A stretch of DNA of 21,498 nt, from NCBI GenBank assembly GCA_946482045.1, contig CAMLPZ010000034.1, forward strand, positions 1 through 21,498, read 5' to 3'. Shown here piece after piece: positions 19,901 through 21,498 of the stretch. Each line of letters starts with the position of its first letter. Position 1 is the first letter of the stretch. The notes below the pieces were generated by a model. The model was given only the letters and a program-made list of their open reading frames with translations, was not told the DNA's origin and did not search any database. The translations under genes were made by a program, and so were the position numbers. The DNA comes from an uncultured Asticcacaulis sp. (GTDB lineage Bacteria; Pseudomonadota; Alphaproteobacteria; Caulobacterales; Caulobacteraceae).

Positions 19901-21376
19901 CTGCGTTCGCAGTACACCATCACCCAGGACGGTTCCGGTGGCTATTACGTTATCGACAACTTCCCGGAAAATGGCGACCAGGGCCAGGATCACGTCACGG
20001 GCGTCGAAACTCTGCGCTTCGATGATATCGACTTCATCCCGACGGCGGCCAATACCGGCGTCTACCAGAACGGCAATATCACGCCGGACAACTTCACCGG
20101 CGGTGTGGGCGGCGACTCACTCTCGGGCTTTGGTGGCAACGATACGCTGCGCGGCCTGGACGGCAACGACACCCTGCGCGGCGGCGACGGCAACGACTCG
20201 ATGCACGGTGGCAACGGCAATGACCGTCTCGACGGTGGCTCGGGCCGCGACAGCCTCTATGGCGGTGCGGGCGCCGACGCCTATATCGTCGACGACGTCA
20301 ACGACGTGATCGACGAAAGCGTTGATCAGGCCGTGGATGACGGTGCGGTCGATCTCGTCACGTCGGACGTCACCTGGACGCTGGGTGCCAACCTCGAAAA
20401 CCTGACCCTGATTGGCGTGTCCAACATCAATGGCACCGGCAATGGCGGTGTGAACGTCATTCGCGGCAATGTCGGCCACAACGTTCTGGACGGCGCGGCC
20501 GGCAACGACTCGCTCTATGGCGGTGAGGGGCATGATACCCTGTTCGGCAGCGCCGGCAACGACTCGCTGTCGGGCGGTGAGGGCTCCGACTCGCTGGAAG
20601 GCGGTGCGGACAACGACACGCTGAATGGTGGCGCGCGCTGGGATACGCTACGTGGCGGTGACGGTGACGACATCCTGGATGGCGGCATCGACAATGACCA
20701 GATGTACGGTGGAATTGGCAACGATACCTACGTCGTCGATCACGTCGGTGACCGCGTCTATGAAAACGTTGGCGAGGGCACCGATACGGTCAAGTCGTCG
20801 ATCAGTTTCGCCCTGACGCCGAACACCGAAATCCTGTATCTGACCGGCATCGCCGACATCAGCGGTACAGGCAACGGCCTGAACAACCAGCTCAACGGCA
20901 ATGTCGGCAACAACACGCTGACCGGTGGCCTTGGCAACGACACCGTCAACGGCTGGGACGGCAATGACAGCCTCGTGGGCGGCAATGACCACGACAAGCT
21001 GTCGGGCAGCACCGGCGCCGATACCCTGGTCGGTGGTCATGGCAACGACGTGTTGGGTGGCGGCAGCCAGGCGGACGACTTTGTCTTCTCGTCGGTCGCC
21101 TTCAACGGTCATGACCACATCACCGACTTTGAGCACGGCGTGGACCGCCTGGTCTTCTCCGGCGCCGACTATGGCTTCGCGCCGGGCCATGTGCTGACGG
21201 CATCGGAGTTCACAGTCGGTGCGGCGGCGGTCGGATCGTCGGCCCAGTTCATCTGGGACAGCGCGGCGCAAAAGCTGTACTGGGATGCCGATGGGAACGG
21301 CGCGGGCGCGGCTTTCGAATTGGCGCTGATCTCGGGTGGCGCCACCGTTACCAAGGACGATCTCTACTTCATCTGA
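7961..21376 (+). CDS. Giant RTX calcium-binding repeat protein, predicted type I secretion substrate
   Basis: This 4471-residue protein is built almost entirely from GGxGxDxUx-type nonapeptides (GNDTLDGG, GNDSLVGG and variants), which in known RTX proteins form calcium-bound beta-rolls after export. It starts in repeats at residue 2, with no signal peptide and no recognisable enzyme or toxin domain. Layout: residues 1-1507, RTX blocks including four large near-identical modules; about 1508-1885, four tandem-95/cadherin-like domains; about 1886-4090, diverged RTX super-repeats; about 4100-4370, two serralysin-type segments (DAYIVDDVNDVIDE and DTYVVDHVGDRVYENVGEGTDTV); about 4372-4471, a secretion-like tail (DDFVFSS, ITDFEHGVDRLVF, ending DLYFI). 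Twelve copies of a beta-rich insert ('GN..DYT...DNRSG.PEGTDTL..VE.L.F') interrupt the repeats. I find no Cys and only one Lys before residue 2018. The likely role is a surface coat, matrix protein or adhesin. Confidence 0.95.
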   Translation: MADGNDLDNILNGTSGPDSIRGFAGNDHIDGLEGADTLDGGADNDVVNGSAGDDSIAGGTGNDTLDGGIDNDTLWGGEGADSVAGGANDDVLSGEAGADTLYGNDGNDSLSGGADADTLYGEAGNDTVEGGAGYNRIDGGTGNDSLVGGDDGNYFYDYQGRNTIVGGAGNDSIDYSAGDADGGAGNDWIRNYYSPDGGGSLYRGGEGNDTIYTWYSNYNNDTSEGGAGDDYLQDGGYNGSLLGGEGNDYVYGESGNDTLDGGEGDDSIRGDNGNDSILAGDGLDSIAGGQGNDTIDGGLGNDTAFYSGNLEDYTVARDGDNYVVYDNRSGTPEGVDSLIGVEVLSFNGVEFTPTAGNTGVVLNGDDGANALSGTAQSDQLSGAGGNDTLTGLAGGDVASGGEGDDSIVLGEGRDIAYGEAGADSVDLGTGNDIAYGGADNDTILGGDGTDYIEGDEGDDSVVGGAGADTIYGEAGNDTVEGGAGYNRIDGGTGNDSLVGGDDGNYFYDYQGRNTIIGGAGNDSIDYSAGDADGGAGNDWIRNYYSPDGGGSLYRGGDGNDSLYMHYSNYNNDTAEGGAGNDYIEGGGYRDSLSGGDDNDTIYASSADDTVDGGAGDDSLRGDNGNDTILAGDGLDSIAGGQGNDSIDGGLGNDTAFYSGNLSDYTIARDGSVLYVFDNRSGTPEGADTLTGVEVLNFNGVEFTPDETNTGTLQTGTAGNDSLTGSSQSDQIDGVDGDDTLVGLDGGDVINGGAGADSILAGGGGDVVNGNAGADSVDLGTGNDTAYGGADNDTILGGDGTDYIEGDEGDDSVVGGAGADTIYGEAGNDTVEGGAGYNRIDGGTGNDSLVGGDDGNYFYDYQGRNTIIGGAGNDSIDYSAGSADGGAGNDWIRNYYSPDGAGSLYRGGEGNDSLYMHYSNYHNDTAEGGAGNDYIEGGGYRDSLLGGEGDDSIFASSDSDVVDGGTGNDSLRGDNGNDTILAGAGYDDISGGQGNDSIDGGDDGDTVYYSGNIGDYTVTEDAVTGVITVVDNRSGSPEGTDTLTNVEVLSFADDDMTFGPNPGGTYTGTTGPDSLTGSPANDTITGDADNDTLSGLGGADSIDGGAGNDNLSGGKGSDTLLGGDGTDTLYGNESNDSLLGGAAADTLYGEAGNDTIEGGAGYNRLDGGTGNDSLVGGDDGNYFYDYQGRNTIVGGAGNDSIDYSAGDADGGAGNDWIRNYYSPDGAGSMYRGGEGNDTIYTWYSNYHNDTSDGGLGNDYLQDGGYNGSLLGGEGNDTIYTDSGNDTAFGGDGDDSIRGENGADSLSGGAGDDSISGGAGNDRIDGGDGTNLAYFTGNRSQYTIVGDTTGVTVIDNRSGSPDGTDTILNVQTLVFADQQVSVETGIAGVSITGSEGDDSGASALTGTILNDTISGLGGNDRLEGLAGLDSLLGGAGNDTIVGGIGNDTMDGGTGANQAIFAGTRASYTISTSGGVTTVTDNQPSTDGNDGTDTLTNIRTLVFSDQTYIINTAPVAGGDSTTTAEDNALNISIATLLGNDTDADGDSLTITGIAGVSGGSAVISGGNIVFTPNANFNGLAQITYILSDGFTTSNGNVNVQVTAVNDDPVANNNSYTVNGGAVLNIAAPGVLNNDSDVDGNTLTVSAVDTTGLQGTLTHNANGSFSFTPTVGFVGVTTFSYTVSDGNGGTDTATVSITVESAAPNGVNDSYSVHAGDVLTITAPGVLSNDTDPNSDPLTVTAIDTTGTRGTVTYSADGGFVFTPEAEFAGSTTFSYTVSDGTLTDTATVTINVQNAAPVVGNDSYTVLPGGTLNGTSLLANDTDADGDALTVVGVNTTGLNGTLSWNPDGTFTFTPNGGFVGTTSFSYQVSDGNGTSGLRTGYATIVVGGGSYDGNADNNYITASPLADTVQGFAGNDTLYGFEGDDNLDGGTEADQLYAGGGNDTSHGGADNDLVNDTSGNNQMFGDGGNDTLYGTGTLDGGEGDDQITVITGQGTGGTGDDTVTGANGAQTLIGGDGNDKLEGLHGDDSLEGGAGSDIFLGDSNLDGNDTMVGGTGYDVAYYSGNSTDYTITTVAGVTTVVDNRVGSPEGTDTLTEIELLIFEDGEYYLSPTVVGGLINGTTADDSIPGAGTFFFTNVDGSDTIDALAGFDRVEAGGGYDLVLGRGGNDVLLGEYGNDTMIGGSGDDTLLGGTGHDVLYGTNATVGGFADNADGNVDGNPDFDNDSLDGGAGNDTVYGGNGADRITDSLGQNMLFGGDDADTIIGTGTLDGGAGADNVSGTGVLQGGAGNDNVSGNGTLYGGGDDDAVGVITGSTGYGESGNDTLSGIHPFGIDGAQTLDGGSGDDVIYANWGADSVDGGTGSDTLYGGNDNDTINGGGGDDTVNGAQGNDSLDGGDSYDVATYAQRREQYSIIQDGAGGYYVVDNRTSNGDEGEDRLTSFDVIRTYDIEFEVSNANTGQVFNGTAGNDTLTGTYYDDSITGGAGDDVLGAALALATTSVPGSADIGNDIISGGDGNDTINGAGGFDRLYGGIGNDAILGDTGEDSLYGEDGDDSLSGGSDNDTIDGGAGNDSILGDGGNDVITGGAGTDTVDGGQGNDTITASGTVGGGDGEDYVSGSGVISGDAGNDTILGAGTLDGGLDNDHVYVQHGGTGLGGEGADTLYGYTPSTYDGGDQVLDGGLGTDELYGYGGNDTLVGGQNDDTLTGHQGADLLYGGSGFDKARYGGNMLVRTETNDGLGNVTIESADYIITYHLDGDGYITDGAVITAKTGSEGTDTLYGVELLVFADDELDLPFGGNTGILYTGTAFDDILIGDSGDDTINGNNGNDRLSGDDANDLIHGNVGNDVLFGDSGADTLYGDEGLDHIYGGSGSDEAFGNAGNDTIEGDQGSDTLHGNTDDDRITDYSGFNQLFGDEGNDYLQSNTSTLRGGIGNDTLYGFDDLQQGEDGNDYLYGSGTLQGGNGLDSVYGWGQLEGNDDNDTLGVGGDSTGKGGLGNDLVFGWAPYYADGSQYLEGNEGSDTIHGNWSKDTVDGGDADDTLSGGQDDDTLIGGSGNDIAQYGRDRVYYSVIEDGVGGYVIVANRSNEGSDALSGVETAVFTDISLGLTVANAGEIQIGGAGPDSLTGGVNDDSLVGLGANDTLKGLAGNDQIRGGDGDDSIEAGVGYDVVYADAGNDFVSGGDGEDLVWGGAGIDTLQGNADNDTLNGEAGADNLYGGDGNDSLSDFDNAANLLQGDAGNDTLSGTGTLLGGVGQDNIYGSGSVSGGDDNDGITGWGTVHGDGGDDTIAAGDQAKAYGDEGNDALYEYVWSTGDQHFYGGNGNDTIGAGYGSDTLEGDAGNDSLSGGQGDDQLFGGTGLDTLRGDGGDDKLFGDAGDVAVYAGNRNDYTVVETAGKIVVIDNRAYSPDGTDTIYGFEDLVFLDGSYTGTPNYGYEYYGTAGADTISDNSSALVTTTRPDNNNTSSGDDTIWGYGGNDFINGLAGAEVIYGGDGDDTVWGGTEPDRIYGEAGNDSLVGGDEDDLVFGGTEQDTITGGAGEDALYGDEGNDSIDGGDQDDAINGGDGLDSLFGGNGDDTVNAGDGADTINGWVGNDSLRGGAGADVITDIYGVNFFTGDEGNDTLTGNGDLNGGTGDDSLTGGAGNDTFDGGDGYDVVRINGNRGDYSVVDLGGGSFAVIDNSGTTGSDTVRNAESLVFNDVTFTPISGGSVITGTDGIDNLNGTASDDSISALDEADTVTAGDGNDFVFAGGGDDSVIAGNGNDYVDAGSANDVVSGGAGNDTLLGNDGTDLVNAGDGADRVFGGFGNDTLNGDVGNDTMQGDNNDDQINGGAGNDSLSGNHGNDSLNGGDDNDNLYDIEGVNVLNGGNGNDTLTGSGNLYGGAGADSATLWGPAGVVLGEAGNDTISGSAGNDTLSGGDDADLVYANQGNDTVDGGIGNDTLFGGAGQDTLNGGTGDDFITSDEGNDIVNGGDGSDIARFYGLRSQYTITQDGSGGYYVIDNFPENGDQGQDHVTGVETLRFDDIDFIPTAANTGVYQNGNITPDNFTGGVGGDSLSGFGGNDTLRGLDGNDTLRGGDGNDSMHGGNGNDRLDGGSGRDSLYGGAGADAYIVDDVNDVIDESVDQAVDDGAVDLVTSDVTWTLGANLENLTLIGVSNINGTGNGGVNVIRGNVGHNVLDGAAGNDSLYGGEGHDTLFGSAGNDSLSGGEGSDSLEGGADNDTLNGGARWDTLRGGDGDDILDGGIDNDQMYGGIGNDTYVVDHVGDRVYENVGEGTDTVKSSISFALTPNTEILYLTGIADISGTGNGLNNQLNGNVGNNTLTGGLGNDTVNGWDGNDSLVGGNDHDKLSGSTGADTLVGGHGNDVLGGGSQADDFVFSSVAFNGHDHITDFEHGVDRLVFSGADYGFAPGHVLTASEFTVGAAAVGSSAQFIWDSAAQKLYWDADGNGAGAAFELALISGGATVTKDDLYFI
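8300..9352 (+). repeat. Large tandem module 1 (type A) of the RTX gene
   Basis: This is the first of four in-register modules, 1053 bases (351 codons) long. It carries a tyrosine-rich block starting near residue 151 (DGNYFYDYQG), then the type A segment with TWYSNY and LQDGGYNGSLLGG, RTX nonapeptides, and insert copy 1 (from 8864). A 44-base stretch (8570-8613) is identical to 11651-11694 in module 4. Confidence 0.85.
9353..10405 (+). repeat. Large tandem module 2 (type B) of the RTX gene
   Basis: This module is exactly 1053 bases from module 1. It carries the type B segment (LYMHYSNY and IEGGGYRDSL) instead of type A. Bases 9437-9540 (104 bases) are identical to 10490-10593 in module 3, while the next part (about 9541-9640) is closer to module 1, so it is a mosaic. 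Insert copy 2 begins at 9917. Confidence 0.85.
10406..11380 (+). repeat. Large tandem module 3 (type B, shorter) of the RTX gene
   Basis: The module is 975 bases (325 codons), 26 codons shorter than modules 1 and 2, with the reading frame kept. It carries the type B segment and the 104-base identity with module 2. Insert copy 3 begins at 10970 and differs from copies 1 and 2 after the DNRSG motif. Confidence 0.82.
11381..12105 (+). repeat. Large tandem module 4 (type A, partial) of the RTX gene
   Basis: This last, truncated module of the N-terminal array again has the type A segment (TWYSNY, LQDGGYNGSLLGG). It ends with insert copy 4 (from 11945). The following short block (12106-12480) holds insert copy 5 and leads into the tandem-95 domains. 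Confidence 0.8.
12482..13615 (+). other. Four tandem-95/cadherin-like domains inside the RTX protein
   Basis: Residues about 1508-1885 contain four ~95-residue domains with the repeated signature LLxNDTDADGDxLT, then GTLxxxxDGSFxFTPxxxFxGxTxFxYxVSDG. They match the bacterial cadherin-like/Big_9 'tandem-95' group found in adhesins and other surface proteins, where they act as rod-like spacers. Here they form the only stretch of more than 200 residues without RTX nonapeptides and split the RTX region into two arrays. Confidence 0.85.
13805..19600 (+). repeat. Seven copies of a 'GTGTLDGG' variant module in the second RTX array
   Basis: A motif of the form D-x2-G-x-N-x-L-x-GD-x-GNDTL-x-GTGTL-x-GG recurs near 13805, 14684, 15752, 16660, 17620, 18766 and 19513, spaced by roughly 250-380 codons. 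After it come short non-acidic turns (GSGVISG, GNGTLYGG, GWGQLEG) instead of GxDxL. The third copy has lost the D-x2-G-x-N part. These copies are more diverged than the N-terminal modules. Confidence 0.65.
20270..21373 (+). other. C-terminal serralysin-type RTX segments and type I secretion-like tail
   Basis: Two segments of the type seen at the C terminus of M10 serralysins and related RTX proteins (D-x-Y-x-VD-x3-D-x-V-x-E, then TLxxNLExLxLxGxxxxxGTGN) lie at about residues 4103-4160 and 4253-4310. Further nonapeptides follow, then a repeat-free 100-residue tail with DDFVF, FEHGVDRLVFSG, LYWDADGNGAGAAFELALISGG and the final hydrophobic DLYFI. In known substrates this tail type carries the uncleaved secretion signal. 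Confidence 0.82.
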
Positions 21377-21498
21377 AGTCAGGGTTCGGGTTACTGAAAC
21401 GAAAGACCGCTGGAAAATTCCGGCGGTCTTTTGTTTTTCGGCATCGGCCATGCATCCAATCGCGTGAAAACGTTCGTAACTCGTAAATTGCTGCACTA
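21377..21498 (+). other. Region after the RTX gene
   Basis: No gene is visible after the terminator in these 122 bases. Bases from 21438 to the end show no start codon with a ribosome site and no clear repeat. Confidence 0.5.
21402..21437 (+). terminator. Rho-independent terminator of the RTX gene
   Basis: AAAGACCGC (21402-21410) pairs perfectly with GCGGTCTTT (21423-21431), and the loop can pair further (GGAA/TTCC). A TTTTGTTTTT tract follows at 21429-21438. It lies 25 bases after the RTX stop codon. Confidence 0.93.

Larger units (their letters stand above)
8864..20062 (+). repeat. Twelve copies of a beta-rich insert module within the RTX gene
   Basis: About 55-80 residues recur with the pattern D-x-A-x-Y-x-GN-x2-DYT, then a strand ending V-x-DNRSG, then PEGTDTL, then VE-x-L-x-F-x-D. 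Starts are at 8864, 9917, 10970, 11945, 12320, 14126, 15152, 16115, 17123, 18083, 18914 and 19880. Copy 8 (16115) carries a long insertion; copy 11 is the most reduced. The module closes each RTX block and appears in many large RTX proteins by my recollection; I cannot give it a family name. A beta-sandwich or capping role is inference. Confidence 0.75.

Overview
The window reads as a GC-rich alphaproteobacterial chromosome segment. The best guess is a Caulobacteraceae-like organism, because a PrtD/HlyD type I exporter sits beside both a giant RTX protein and surface-polysaccharide genes, as in the Caulobacter S-layer region. The genus is inference only.

Left part (1-4433): cell-surface polysaccharide genes. 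Three genes lie on the minus strand, in transcription order: an OafA-type acyltransferase (2964-1930), a small predicted lipoprotein (1854-1567) and a GT4 glycosyltransferase (1278-82). The last ends in a clear rho-independent terminator. Divergent from them is a second GT4-type glycosyltransferase (3155-4387), whose hairpin terminator (4396-4433) also serves the convergent HlyD gene.

Middle part (4443-7729): a type I secretion pair arranged divergently. The HlyD-family adaptor is on the minus strand and the PrtD-type permease/ATPase on the plus strand, sharing a 146-bp control region. No TolC-type outer-membrane partner is in the window.

Right part (7961-21376): one 13.4-kb gene for a 4471-residue protein made almost wholly of RTX calcium-binding repeats. 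It starts directly in repeats and has no recognisable enzyme, toxin or LapA-type retention domain. I see no cysteine and very few lysines. Near-identical ~351-residue modules occupy the first third. Four tandem-95/cadherin-like domains form an island at about residues 1508-1885. A second, more diverged super-repeat array follows, then two serralysin-type RTX segments and a C-terminal type I secretion-like tail. A strong terminator closes the gene.

The simplest joint reading is that the PrtD/HlyD exporter secretes the giant RTX protein to the cell surface. There it could act as an S-layer-like coat, matrix protein or adhesin, possibly associated with polysaccharide made by the neighbouring genes. 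Export by this transporter is supported by gene adjacency and family; the surface role and the glycan link are inference.
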